A DNA stretch of 64,000 nucleotides from an uncultured Bacteroidales bacterium (GTDB lineage: Bacteria > Bacteroidota > Bacteroidia > Bacteroidales > P3): positions 1 to 64,000 of the forward strand of contig CALGCG010000128.1 of the NCBI GenBank assembly GCA_937884485.1, given 5' to 3'. Every line of letters starts with the position of its first letter. The stretch's first letter is position 1. A program made the translations under genes and the position numbers. Of the stretch, positions 8,373 to 17,218 are shown piece after piece. Under the pieces are notes generated by a model. That model did not search any database. It saw only the letters and a list, made by a program, of their open reading frames with translations, and had not been told where the DNA came from.

Positions 8373-9209
8373 CTACTTTTCCAGCATGCTGCTCATCAGT
8401 TCCTCCTGTTCCTCGCGGAAACGGTTGTTGATGACATACACATGGTCCAGCTTGTTGAAGTCCGTGGCCAGACGGATCTTCACTCTGTAGAAGCCGCTGC
8501 CGCTCAACGGCTCGGCCTCCACCACATAGCCCACCGGCACCCCCTCGGGGAAGTCGTTGGCAAGGCCCGAGGTGACAATCGTGTCGTTGTCCTCGAACTG
8601 GTGCGTCGCCGGCACATCGACCACCAGAGCATAGCGGTAGTCCTTGCCGTCCCACACCAGCGAGCCGCTGATGCCCGTGCGCTTCACTTTCACACTGTTG
8701 CGGCTGTCGCTGTGCAGTACGGGCATGATGGTGGCGAAGTTCTTCGACACCGACATCACCACGCCCACAATGCCCTCGGGCGATATCACCGCCTGGTCGA
8801 CCTTGATGCCGTGGCTACGACCCTTGTTGATCATGATGTAGTTGTTCTGCTGGCTCCACGAGTTCTTGATCACACGGGCCTCCGTGTAGCTGTATCGCTG
8901 ATTATAGGTCGTGTCATTCACCGTAAACACGCTGTCCGTATAGCTGATATACGACGATTCCATCTGCGCGCGCAGACGTGCGTTCTCCGCCGCCAGCCGG
9001 TCGTTCTCGCCCTTCAGGTCGAAATACCCGCCCACACTGTGCACTCCCTGATACCACCCTCCAGCCACCGAGTTCGACCATGCCACCAGCTTCGACCCCT
9101 GGTAGTAGCTTGTGCGCGACATCAGCAACGCACTCAACGCCACCAGCAGCACGAAGACCACCACATAGTCGTACTTCTTCAGCACACTTATCAGTCGGTT
9201 CCTGTTCAT
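8373..9209 (-). CDS. mreC: Rod shape-determining protein MreC
   Basis: MreC is a bitopic scaffold of the elongasome. The 278-residue protein has a short cytoplasmic start, one membrane segment at about 17-34 (VVVFVLLVALSALLM), a coiled coil (about 63-85, LKGENDRLAAENARLRAQ) and the two beta domains characteristic of MreC (IMINKGRSHGIKVDQAVISP, GIVGVVMSVSKNFATIMPVL, VTSGLANDFPEGVPVGYV). It sits directly downstream of gmk, with a short AACTCTT tandem between them. MreB, PBP2 and RodA are not in the window. Confidence 0.93.
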   Translation of the reverse strand: MNRNRLISVLKKYDYVVVFVLLVALSALLMSRTSYYQGSKLVAWSNSVAGGWYQGVHSVGGYFDLKGENDRLAAENARLRAQMESSYISYTDSVFTVNDTTYNQRYSYTEARVIKNSWSQQNNYIMINKGRSHGIKVDQAVISPEGIVGVVMSVSKNFATIMPVLHSDSRNSVKVKRTGISGSLVWDGKDYRYALVVDVPATHQFEDNDTIVTSGLANDFPEGVPVGYVVEAEPLSGSGFYRVKIRLATDFNKLDHVYVINNRFREEQEELMSSMLEK

Positions 9210-9232
9210 CTCCTATCTCTTAACCCTAACTC

Positions 9233-9823
9233 TTAACTCTTAACTGCCAAGAACTCCTCTATCACCCTGCGCGTCTCGCCGACGGCGCGCTGTAGGTCGT
9301 CGTTGACAATCGTCACATCGAACTGCGACGCCTGCTTCAGCTCCTCGGCGCTGCGGGCCAGGCGCTTCACGATGGCCTCCTCGCTGTCAGTGCCGCGGCT
9401 GCGCAGGCGCTGCTCCAGCACCTCCACGCTCGGCGGCATGACGAAGATGCTCAGCGCGTCGCTGCCGAAGTATTTCTTGATGTTGCGGCCACCGTTGACG
9501 TCGACGTCGAACACTATCACCTTGCCTTCGTTCCAGATGCGCTCAATCTCGCTCTTCAGCGTGCCGTAGCACGTGCCGCTGTAGACCTCCTCCCATTCCA
9601 GGAACTCGTCGCGGCCCACCCGCTGCATGAACGCCTCGCGGCTCAGGAAGTAGTAGTCCCTGCCGTCCACCTCCTCGCCACGCGGGGCGCGCGTGGTGGC
9701 CGAGATGCTGAACGTAAGGTTCGACGGGTCCAGACGCTCGCTGGGCCCCGAACCCATCAGCTCATTGATAATGGTCGTCTTGCCGCACCCCGACGGCGCC
9801 GAAAACAATATCGCTTTTCCCAT
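9233..9823 (-). CDS. gmk: Guanylate kinase
   Basis: Guanylate kinase phosphorylates GMP to GDP with ATP in nucleotide metabolism. The 196-residue protein has the P-loop FSAPSGCGKTT at residues 7-17, the GMP-binding block SISATTRAPRGEEVDGRDYY, and FLEWEEVYSGTCYGT. It has the usual family length. The last residues (VKS, stop) are encoded within a 7-bp AACTCTT tandem that continues into the spacer before mreC. Confidence 0.96.
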   Translation of the reverse strand: MGKAILFSAPSGCGKTTIINELMGSGPSERLDPSNLTFSISATTRAPRGEEVDGRDYYFLSREAFMQRVGRDEFLEWEEVYSGTCYGTLKSEIERIWNEGKVIVFDVDVNGGRNIKKYFGSDALSIFVMPPSVEVLEQRLRSRGTDSEEAIVKRLARSAEELKQASQFDVTIVNDDLQRAVGETRRVIEEFLAVKS

Positions 9824-9842
9824 GGTTATCCTTTATAACTTT

Positions 9843-9890
9843 AAAACTCTACGCCTCTAAAGCTCTACGTCTCTAAAACTCTACGTCTCT
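9843..9890. repeat. Three tandem 16-bp units
   Basis: AAAACTCTACGCCTCT, AAAGCTCTACGTCTCT and AAAACTCTACGTCTCT lie head to tail, with a partial fourth unit. They fill most of the spacer between the conserved protein gene and gmk and run into the former's stop codon. Confidence 0.8.
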
Positions 9891-10956
9891 AAAACTTCTT
9901 GTCAAACACCTTGTAGAACGACTGCACGGCCAGCGAGCTCTCGTCCCAATGGTACTGCGCCGACACCTCGCTGACACAGAGCAGGGCCTCGTCGCGGTTG
10001 TCGATGGCATTGAGGCGCAGGATGAAGTCGTTGTAGGCCTTCATATTGTTGTGGAACAGCTCGCTCATGAAGCTGAACTTGTCGTTGATATTGATGATGG
10101 TACGCAGGTCGGAGACCTTCTTGACCAGCACATTCTCCACACGCCGCTCGCCGCTTTCGACGCCGCCGAGGCTCTCGCCGAGGGTGCGCGTCGTGGGCTT
10201 CTCCTCCACGGGACGCTTCAGGTAATCCAACAGCGAAGCCTGCGTGCCGGCAGCCTTGTGCTCCGACTCCGCCGCGGCCTTGGGGCTCTCGGCAGGCGCC
10301 GCCGTTTCCTCGACGGCCGGGGTATCGTTTGTTTCCGTCCGTAGAGACGCAGCATGCTGCGTCTCCTCATTGGCTGGGGTATCTTCCTTCTCTTCGGGAG
10401 ACGCGGCATGCCGCGTCTCTACGGCCGGGGCGGGCTCTTCGATAATCACCTCGTCGAAGAGCAGGCTGTTGCCGTTGCCCTCCAGTTCTTCCATGGCGGG
10501 CATGGGGGCAGGTTCGGGCTCGGGCTCGGGCTCGGCCGCCACCGTCTCCTCGACGGGCATAACCATTTCCTCCTGTAGAGACGCAGCCTGCTGCGTTTCT
10601 ACAGCCGGGGCCGGCATCTCCACGACAACCGGGGCGGGCTTTTCCGCCACCGTCGGGGCATCCTGTGCCTCGGCCACCGGCGCCGGGGCCATGGCGGCCA
10701 TCGTTGCCATCACCGTCGACGACAGAATCTCCTCGTCGGGCATGGACAGGCGTTTCGACTCACGCTTCTCTCCACGCACACCTTTCTCCTCGCCTCCCAA
10801 TCCCAACGCCACATCGTAGAGGAAACGCAAGTCCTCCAACAGCAAATCGCGCTCTATCGGGCTCACTTCGTCACCCTGAGCCACTATCCGGTTCGCTATG
10901 GCACACAGCCGCTGCATGCCTTCCGTCAGTTCTTTGATACCCTTTTTCATATTCAA
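9889..10956 (-). CDS. Conserved Bacteroidales protein of unknown function, repeat-expanded
   Basis: The 355-residue protein has an N-terminal helical part (residues 1-55), a long Pro/Ala/Glu-rich middle (about 75-250) and a compact C-terminal segment (about 278-355: VSDLRTIININDKFSFMSELF ... YNDFILRLNAID). Such C-termini are common in Bacteroidales proteins of unknown role. I do not know its function. The middle holds three in-frame copies of a short DNA palindrome, read as ETQQAASLQ (120-128), ETRHAASPE (180-188) and ETQHAASLR (198-206). The region is therefore probably disordered and tolerant of insertion. An alternative start, MKKGIKEL, lies two codons further in. The gene is upstream of gmk and mreC. 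Confidence 0.8.
   Translation of the reverse strand: MNMKKGIKELTEGMQRLCAIANRIVAQGDEVSPIERDLLLEDLRFLYDVALGLGGEEKGVRGEKRESKRLSMPDEEILSSTVMATMAAMAPAPVAEAQDAPTVAEKPAPVVVEMPAPAVETQQAASLQEEMVMPVEETVAAEPEPEPEPAPMPAMEELEGNGNSLLFDEVIIEEPAPAVETRHAASPEEKEDTPANEETQHAASLRTETNDTPAVEETAAPAESPKAAAESEHKAAGTQASLLDYLKRPVEEKPTTRTLGESLGGVESGERRVENVLVKKVSDLRTIININDKFSFMSELFHNNMKAYNDFILRLNAIDNRDEALLCVSEVSAQYHWDESSLAVQSFYKVFDKKF
10341..10365. repeat. Family A palindrome, in frame
   Basis: It contains GAGACGCAGCATGCTGCGTC, a perfect palindrome in its centre. It is read on the minus strand as ETQHAASLR. Confidence 0.85.
10398..10422. repeat. Family A palindrome, in frame
   Basis: It contains GAGACGCGGCATGCCGCGTC, a perfect palindrome whose A/T-to-G/C changes are matched on both arms. 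It is read as ETRHAASPE. Confidence 0.85.
10574..10603. repeat. Family A palindrome, in frame
   Basis: TGTAGAGACGCAGCCTGCTG followed by CGTTTCTACA forms a near-perfect palindrome of 30 bases. It is read as ETQQAASLQ. Confidence 0.85.
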
Positions 10957-11169
10957 AAAAATATATTTCTTAACCCTTAATTATTAATTGTTAAATATTT
11001 ACATCACTTCACCACAACACTTTTCCGAATGTAAAATTACAACATTTTTCCCCACCCTCCGCACCCTTTCACAAAAAGTTATCAAACCTCCCCGTTGAAA
11101 ACTCCCCTCTCCCCCACCCGCACTGCATCCTCTCCACCTGCGCCACACGCCCCCGACACCCCGCACCGA

Positions 11170-11340
11170 ACTCGCCCCCGACCCGTACCGAATTCGCCCC
11201 TTCTTATATCGTTCTTATATCGTTCTCATATAGTTCTTATATAGTTCTTATATGCAGTATATAAGAACTATATAAGAACTATATGTATACTATATGTGAA
11301 CTATATAAGAAGGGCCGAATTGGGGGCGAATTGGGGGCGA
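11170..11340. repeat. Palindromic 11-mer array, copy 2
   Basis: The core at 11201-11312 has five 11-bp units (TTCTTATATCG twice, then TTCTCATATAG, TTCTTATATAG, TTCTTATATGC), the dinucleotide AG, and five inverted units ending TATATAAGAAG. The right flank repeats GGGGGCGAATT, and the left flank has the complementary CTCGCCCCCGA and CGAATTCGCCCC. It lies between the divergent starts of the 9.9-11 kb gene and the M16 peptidase, just upstream of the latter's promoter. Confidence 0.9.
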
Positions 11341-11365
11341 GGCAGGTACGGGGTGAGCTTTTTAA

Positions 11366-11396
11366 TTTGTCGGTTCGATTTTTATTCGTATCTTTG
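11366..11396 (+). promoter_or_regulatory. Promoter of the M16 peptidase gene
   Basis: A -7 element TATCTTTG at 11389-11396 is preceded at a 19-base spacing by a -33 element TTTG at 11366-11369. It lies about 57 bases before the start codon. Confidence 0.65.
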
Positions 11397-11452
11397 CAGT
11401 TGGACATGTGAATATGAAAATAATATAAACAATTAAAATACAGAGTAAAAAA

Positions 11453-14362
11453 ATGAAAAAAGTAAGTGTAATGCTGTGCTTTGTGGCGGCGATGCTCTTC
11501 TCGGGCGTGAGCGCACAGAAGTACGAGTACAAGACCTATGACAACGACCCCCTGGGCGTGCGCGAGTACACGCTGAAGAACGGCCTGAAGGTGTTCATGA
11601 GCGTTTACAAGGACGCTCCGCGCATCCAGACCTACATCGCCGTGCGCGCCGGCTCGAAAAACGACCCCAGCGAGACCACCGGCCTGGCCCACTACCTGGA
11701 GCACATGCTCTTCAAGGGCAGCCACCAGCTGGGCACCACCAACTGGGAGAAGGAGAAGGTGGAGCTGCAGAAGATTGAGAACCTCTACGAGATCTACCGC
11801 AAGACGACCGACGAGAAGCGCCGCGCCGAAATCTACCACCAGATTGACTCCATCAGCTACGTGGCGTCGAAAATCGCCATCGCCAACGAGTACGACAAGA
11901 GCATGACGGCCATCGGCAGCGAGGGCACCAACGCCTTCACCTCGAACGACTACACAATGTACGTGGAGAACATTCCGGCCAACCAGCTGGAGACCTGGGC
12001 CAAGGTGCAGGGCGACCGCTTCCCGAACCTGGTGCTGCGCCTGTTCCACACCGAGTTGGAAGCTGTCTACGAGGAGAAGAACATCGGTATGGCGCAGGAC
12101 AACCGCCGCGTCAACGAGACCATGATGGCCGCCCTCTTCCCCCACCACCCCTACGGTCAGCAGACCACCATCGGCACCATCGAGCACCTGAAAAACCCCT
12201 CGATGAAGAACATCCGCGAGTACCACGCCGCCTACTATGTGCCCAACAACATGTGCATCGCCATGGCGGGCGACTTCAATCCCGACGAAGCCATCAAGAT
12301 GATTGACAAATACTTCGGCAGCTGGGTGCCCGGGACGGTGCCGACGTTCACCAAGGTGAAGGAAGAGCCCATCACCAGCCCCATCATCCGCCTCGTGAAC
12401 GGTCAGGACCCCGCCAACCTCACCATCGCCTTCCGCATCGAGGAGGGTAACGGCAGCCACGACGCCCTCCTGGCCCAGGCCATGGAGATGGTGCTCAACA
12501 ACGGCTCGTGCGGTCTCATCGACCTCAACATCAACCAGCAGCAGAAGGCCCTCGGCGCCTACGCCGGCACCTATACGCTCAACGACTACGCCGCCTTCAT
12601 GCTCGGCGGCCGTCCCGCTCCGGGACAGAGCCTCGGCCAGCTGCGCGACCTGCTGCTGGAGCAGCTCGACCTCGTGAAGAAGGGTCAGTTCGACGAGAGT
12701 CTCATCGAAGCCTCGATCAACCAGCTGAAGCTCAGCATCATGAAGCAGGCCGAGAGCAATAACAGCCGCGCCAGCCAGATGGCCTACGCCTTCGTGGAGC
12801 ACCGCAACTGGGGCGACGTCTGCAACGAAATCAACGAGCTCTCCAAGATCACCAAGAAGGACATCGTCGACTTCGCCAACCGCATCTGCAAGGACAACAA
12901 CTACGTCATCGTCTACAAGCATCAGGACACCCCCGACCCGGTGACCAAGGTGACCAAACCCGCCATCACCCCGATCTACGTGAGCCGCGACAACGAAAGT
13001 CCCTTCCTGGCCTCCATCAAGGCTGACGCCGCCAAGGCCAAGCCCATCCAGCCCCAGTTCGTGAACTTCAAGAAAGACCTCCAAAAGGGCAAGACCCAGA
13101 ACGGCAGCGAGGTGCTCTATGTGCAGAACAAAGAGAACAAGACCTTCACCCTGCAGTACCGCTTCGAGTTCGGCGAGACCGCCGAGCGCAACCTCGACAT
13201 GGCGTCGAGCCTCATTGACTACCTGAACACCGACCGCCACACTGCCGAGCAGCTGCAGGAAGAGTTCTACAAGCTGGCATGCTCGTGGAGCTTCGGCACC
13301 GAAGGCCGCAACTGCTACATCCACATCACCGGCCTGGCCGAGAACATGGAGAAAGCGATGGCCCTGGTGGAAGAGATTATGGCCACCTGCCAGCCCAACG
13401 ACGAGGCATTGCAGATGCTCGTGGAGCGCGCCATCAAGAGCCGCACCGACAACAAGACCAACCAGCGCGCAGCCTTCCGCGCACTGAACACCTACGGCAT
13501 CTACGGCGAGCAGTACATCAAGGAGAACAACAAGAGCGACGCCGAGCTGCGCAGCCTCACCGCCAAACAGCTCACAGACCTCATCCACGGCCTGTTCCAG
13601 TACAAGCACCGCGTGCTCTACTACGGCCCGCTGAGCCTCAAAGAGGCCACCGCCGCCGTCGACCGCATCCACACCGTGAAACCCACTAAGGACGTTCCTG
13701 CCAACAAGGTGTACCAGCCGCAGGCTGTGAACGAGAACACCGTTCTCTTTGTCAACTACGATGCCAAGAACACCTACGTCACCGAGTACTTCCGCGGCGA
13801 GCACTTCAACACCGCCCAGGTGCCCGGCATGAACCTCTTCAACGAATACTTCGGCGGCTCGATGAACGCCATCGTCTTCCAGGAGATGCGCGAGAAGCGC
13901 TCCCTGGCCTACAGCGCCAGCAGCCACTACACCTACGGCAGCGACAAAGACGGCTACTTCTTCAACAGCGCCAACGTCATCACCCAGAACGACAAGCTGC
14001 TGGACGCCCTCAACGCCTACGAGGAGCTCTTCAACGACATGCCGCGTGCCGAAGCCAACTTCAAGCTTGCCAAGGACGCCCTGCTTGCCGGCAGCCGCAC
14101 CGCCCGCACCACCAAGTTCGGCATCATCAGCGCCTACCTCAACTGCGAGCAGATGGGCTGGAAAGAGCCCCTGCGCAAGCAGAACTTCAAGGCCTACCAG
14201 AAGATGACCATGCAGGATCTGGTGAACTTCCAGCAGCAGCACGTCAAGGGCCAGAAGAAAGCCTATCTCATCCTCGGCAAAGAGAGCGAGATGGACTTCA
14301 ACGCCCTGAGCAAGTTCGGCAAGGTGAAGAAACTCACGCTGGACGAAATCTTCGGATTCTAA
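11453..14362 (+). CDS. M16 family zinc metallopeptidase, two-domain, secreted
   Basis: This is an insulinase/pitrilysin-type protease of 969 residues with a signal peptide (residues 1-21, ends GVSA-QK). The inverted zinc motif HYLEH is at residues 80-84 (His80, Glu83, His84) and the distal Glu lies in EAVYEEKN near 200-210. A second, non-catalytic M16 half follows from about 520, giving the standard pair of homologous halves that form the clam-shell chamber. It probably degrades peptides in the periplasm; the substrate is unknown. The stop codon shares one base with the start of the next gene (TAATG). Confidence 0.92.
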   Translation: MKKVSVMLCFVAAMLFSGVSAQKYEYKTYDNDPLGVREYTLKNGLKVFMSVYKDAPRIQTYIAVRAGSKNDPSETTGLAHYLEHMLFKGSHQLGTTNWEKEKVELQKIENLYEIYRKTTDEKRRAEIYHQIDSISYVASKIAIANEYDKSMTAIGSEGTNAFTSNDYTMYVENIPANQLETWAKVQGDRFPNLVLRLFHTELEAVYEEKNIGMAQDNRRVNETMMAALFPHHPYGQQTTIGTIEHLKNPSMKNIREYHAAYYVPNNMCIAMAGDFNPDEAIKMIDKYFGSWVPGTVPTFTKVKEEPITSPIIRLVNGQDPANLTIAFRIEEGNGSHDALLAQAMEMVLNNGSCGLIDLNINQQQKALGAYAGTYTLNDYAAFMLGGRPAPGQSLGQLRDLLLEQLDLVKKGQFDESLIEASINQLKLSIMKQAESNNSRASQMAYAFVEHRNWGDVCNEINELSKITKKDIVDFANRICKDNNYVIVYKHQDTPDPVTKVTKPAITPIYVSRDNESPFLASIKADAAKAKPIQPQFVNFKKDLQKGKTQNGSEVLYVQNKENKTFTLQYRFEFGETAERNLDMASSLIDYLNTDRHTAEQLQEEFYKLACSWSFGTEGRNCYIHITGLAENMEKAMALVEEIMATCQPNDEALQMLVERAIKSRTDNKTNQRAAFRALNTYGIYGEQYIKENNKSDAELRSLTAKQLTDLIHGLFQYKHRVLYYGPLSLKEATAAVDRIHTVKPTKDVPANKVYQPQAVNENTVLFVNYDAKNTYVTEYFRGEHFNTAQVPGMNLFNEYFGGSMNAIVFQEMREKRSLAYSASSHYTYGSDKDGYFFNSANVITQNDKLLDALNAYEELFNDMPRAEANFKLAKDALLAGSRTARTTKFGIISAYLNCEQMGWKEPLRKQNFKAYQKMTMQDLVNFQQQHVKGQKKAYLILGKESEMDFNALSKFGKVKKLTLDEIFGF

Positions 14363-15324
14363 TGCTTAACAACATCAAGATAGCGGTAGCGATACCGTGC
14401 TACAAAGTGGAGCAGCACCTGCAACAAGTGGTTGCAGGGCTGCCCGACTTTGTGGACAGCATCCTGCTGGTCGACGACTGCTCGCCCGACGGGACACCAG
14501 CCCTCATAGAGCGCCTTGCCGCTGAAGACAAGCGCATCACCGCTATGCACCACCAGAAGAACATGGGCGTCGGCGGAGCCATGAAGACCGCCTTCCAAAA
14601 GGCAATAGAGCAAGGGATGGACGCCGTGGTGAAGCTCGACGGCGACGGGCAAATGGACACCACCTTTATCGCCCCCCTTGTCGAAGCGCTGAAAGAGAGC
14701 GAATTTGCCAAAGGCAACCGACTCTTCGACAGGCAGATGCTGCGGCGGATGCCGGCTATACGACGCATAGGCAACATGGGCGTGGGGTTCATGGTCAAGG
14801 CCGCCAGTGGCTACTGGAACGTCAGCGACCCCGTCAACGGATTCTTCGCCATACGCACGGAGACACTGCGGCGGATGGACCTTGAGCGCGTAGCCGACCG
14901 CTTCTTCTTCGAGAGCTCAATGCTCATAGAGCTCTACTACACCGGCGCGCGCATTGCCGAAGTAGCGATGCCGGCCATCTACGGCTCCGAGCAGTCCAAC
15001 CTCAGCATCGGGAAGACCCTCAGGAGCTTCCCGCCCAAGCTGGGTGGCGCGTGGCTGCGCAGGATATATCTGAGCTACTTTGTGTACGACTTCAACATCT
15101 GCTCGCTATACATACTGGTTGGGCTGCCGTCGTTCCTCTTCGGCCTTGTCTTCGGCCTCTGCAACTGGATACACTATGCATCCATCCAGAGTCCATCGCC
15201 CACGGGAACCATCATGGTGGCAGTGCTGACGTTTATCCTAGGCTTCCAGATGTTGCTGGCGGCAGCGCAATACGACATCACAGCGAAGAATCCCTTCGAC
15301 AAGAACCGCTTTCGGAACAAATGA
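14362..15324 (+). CDS. Family 2 glycosyltransferase, membrane-anchored
   Basis: The 320-residue protein has a GT-A domain (1-225) with the nucleotide-binding DD (38-39, LLVDDCSPDGT) and the metal-binding DGDGQ (93-97). Two membrane segments follow at the C-terminus (about 245-270 and 280-300). This is the architecture of polyprenyl-phosphate glycosyltransferases of the DPM1/DPMS type. The acceptor is likely a polyprenyl phosphate, but the sugar cannot be told. It is translationally coupled to the M16 gene by a 1-base overlap. Confidence 0.88.
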   Translation: MLNNIKIAVAIPCYKVEQHLQQVVAGLPDFVDSILLVDDCSPDGTPALIERLAAEDKRITAMHHQKNMGVGGAMKTAFQKAIEQGMDAVVKLDGDGQMDTTFIAPLVEALKESEFAKGNRLFDRQMLRRMPAIRRIGNMGVGFMVKAASGYWNVSDPVNGFFAIRTETLRRMDLERVADRFFFESSMLIELYYTGARIAEVAMPAIYGSEQSNLSIGKTLRSFPPKLGGAWLRRIYLSYFVYDFNICSLYILVGLPSFLFGLVFGLCNWIHYASIQSPSPTGTIMVAVLTFILGFQMLLAAAQYDITAKNPFDKNRFRNK

Positions 15325-15348
15325 CGCCCCGTCAAAAAGGGACACATG

Positions 15349-16782
15349 CTAACGGAGGGGTGCCAGACGGTACCCCTCTTCTGTCTTTACCAGCTCGAGG
15401 TAACCCTGCGGGGGCAGGGAGAAATAGTGGGGGTTGAGGTCGGCGACAAGCCAACGCTTCCACCAGTTGACCGACATATAGACGTCGGGGTTGGCATAGA
15501 AATCGTCGTTGGAGCGGTCAAAATCATCCTCTTCAAGGTAGATGGTGACCGTCTGGTCAGCGCCGTCGCGTGCGGTGAGAAGCATGCTTTCGAGGGCGAG
15601 TCCCCAGATGTTGACGCGGAAGAGTTGCTCGGCGGTGGAGCGTGTAACGATGAGTTTGTGCTGCCCGTGGTCACGACCGTAAGCGGCGATGTGCTTGATT
15701 TCCTCGAGGCGGTTGGCGTAGATGTGGATGTCCATCGAGATACGTGTGAAGCCGATGACAAGCATGACGGCGAAGTAGCCGAACACGGTCCAGCGACGCC
15801 AACCGGCAAGTCGCGGAAGCTCGTCGACGAAGAAGGGGAGGCCGGCGAAGAAGTAAAGCGGCAGGTAGGTGCGCTCCATGCCGATGGAGCCGTCGCCCTG
15901 CCAGTAGACAATGACACTCAGGGCGAAGAAAGCCGGGAAAAAGAGACCGACAAAGGCGAGACGCAGCCAGAGGCGCTGGCGGAAATAACCAACAAGGGTC
16001 AATGCCCAGAGAACAATCGGGCAGAGGTAGATGAGAAACCAGGTACGGAAGTAGTTGAAACTGCGGAGCGAGAAGAAGTGGGTGAGGGCATGACGCAAAG
16101 TGTCTGCTGTGGGCACGAAACTCTCGTCGTGTCCGCTCTGTCCCAAGAGCATACGCAGCGTTGCAAAAGCCGCCAAGGCCACAAAGAGGACAATCGAGGT
16201 GGCATCAATCCGCAGCCGGTTGCATTCCAACACGCGGAGGCCAATTATATAAAGGATAAAGAAGATTGCCACGGGGTGGATAAAGAAAGTCACTGCCTCG
16301 GCCAGAATAAGTGCAGACCAGTAGAGAAACCTATGATGGGGATTATGGAGTTTGTATTGCGCCAAAGCATAGAGCATCGGAGCGAAGAACATGAGCTGGA
16401 AGGTCTCGGAGATGCAGTGGAAAAAGGTGGAGCACATGCCGAGGAAAGTCAGCACCATGACGGCGGCCACACGAGGCTGACGCAGCACGTAGGACGTCAG
16501 GAGGAAACATCCGTACGCCAGCATGACGAAGCTGGCCGAGTAGGCTACAATGAGCCATCGCAGGGACACATGGAGTTTGATGAGCAGCCATGGAAGCAGC
16601 TGGGAGAGCACCATGGAGAAGCGGTTGTCGTTGATGAGGATGGACTCGTGATTGATGTCATAGAAGAGCTGGTAGGCGGAGTCTATGAGCAATACACGTT
16701 CCTCGGCAAACCAGACAGCCAGAAAGGCGAATACAACAAAGGCGGCATGGCCTGCAATGAGGTAGGGGCTATAGGATTTCAT
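15349..16782 (-). CDS. Polytopic membrane protein of unknown function
   Basis: The 477-residue protein has about ten hydrophobic segments and a soluble C-terminal tail of about 110 residues. Layout and length resemble GT-C-type glycosyltransferases or EpsG-like proteins, but I see no diagnostic motif. The start at 16782 (MKSYSPYLIAGHAAFVVFAF) is chosen because the upstream in-frame extension is antisense-like serine-rich sequence lying over the next gene. It overlaps the GreA-like gene by 14 bases and probably belongs to one operon with it and the membrane protein at 17191-18429. Confidence 0.75.
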   Translation of the reverse strand: MKSYSPYLIAGHAAFVVFAFLAVWFAEERVLLIDSAYQLFYDINHESILINDNRFSMVLSQLLPWLLIKLHVSLRWLIVAYSASFVMLAYGCFLLTSYVLRQPRVAAVMVLTFLGMCSTFFHCISETFQLMFFAPMLYALAQYKLHNPHHRFLYWSALILAEAVTFFIHPVAIFFILYIIGLRVLECNRLRIDATSIVLFVALAAFATLRMLLGQSGHDESFVPTADTLRHALTHFFSLRSFNYFRTWFLIYLCPIVLWALTLVGYFRQRLWLRLAFVGLFFPAFFALSVIVYWQGDGSIGMERTYLPLYFFAGLPFFVDELPRLAGWRRWTVFGYFAVMLVIGFTRISMDIHIYANRLEEIKHIAAYGRDHGQHKLIVTRSTAEQLFRVNIWGLALESMLLTARDGADQTVTIYLEEDDFDRSNDDFYANPDVYMSVNWWKRWLVADLNPHYFSLPPQGYLELVKTEEGYRLAPLR

Positions 16783-17218
16783 TGATAGTCTGAGATTGGC
16801 CATTGACCACAATTGTGTCACCCACATGCTTGCCCTTGAGGGCAATATAGATGGGAGTCTGGGCGCTGATGGCGAAGAAGACACGGTTGCCGACCATGAA
16901 CTTTCCGGCGCCGATGGAGAGGAGGAAGTTCTGGCGGTCGGTGATGACGATGGCGCCATGATCGACGACGTCGTGCGACGGCTGCTTGAGCAGGTCCTGC
17001 AGGTGGCGGATGCCTGCCAGCGCATTGCTGTACTGCTTGGCATACATGTCGCGGCTGCGCATCATCTTGGTGCGGTAGGAGTCATAGCGGTCCACATTGG
17101 CACCATAGTCGTTGCTCTGTTGCTGTGCCGAGTCCATCTCCTGCTTGGCCACAGCGGCAATTTTCTCCTGCTGTGCAATGCAGGCAGTTATCACTTCGTG
17201 TCTTTTTGTGCTTTCCAT
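16769..17218 (-). CDS. Small GreA/GreB C-terminal-like protein
   Basis: The 149-residue protein has a helical N-terminal half (about 1-80) and a beta-rich C-terminal half with VDHGAIVITDRQNFLLSIG and ISAQTPIYIALKGKHVGDTI. That pattern matches the FKBP-like C-terminal domain of GreA/GreB as seen in many small Bacteroidota proteins. True Gre factors have an N-terminal coiled coil with acidic tip residues; this N-terminus is shorter, so RNA polymerase rescue is uncertain. Both ends overlap neighbouring genes, by 28 and 14 bases. Confidence 0.7.
   Translation of the reverse strand: MESTKRHEVITACIAQQEKIAAVAKQEMDSAQQQSNDYGANVDRYDSYRTKMMRSRDMYAKQYSNALAGIRHLQDLLKQPSHDVVDHGAIVITDRQNFLLSIGAGKFMVGNRVFFAISAQTPIYIALKGKHVGDTIVVNGQSQTINEIL

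Noticed and set aside
11279..14242. A 987-codon open frame on the minus strand opposite the M16 peptidase gene
   Set aside because: It is an antisense shadow, starting within repeat copy 2's side and lacking any domain; the plus strand encodes an intact zinc motif and signal peptide.
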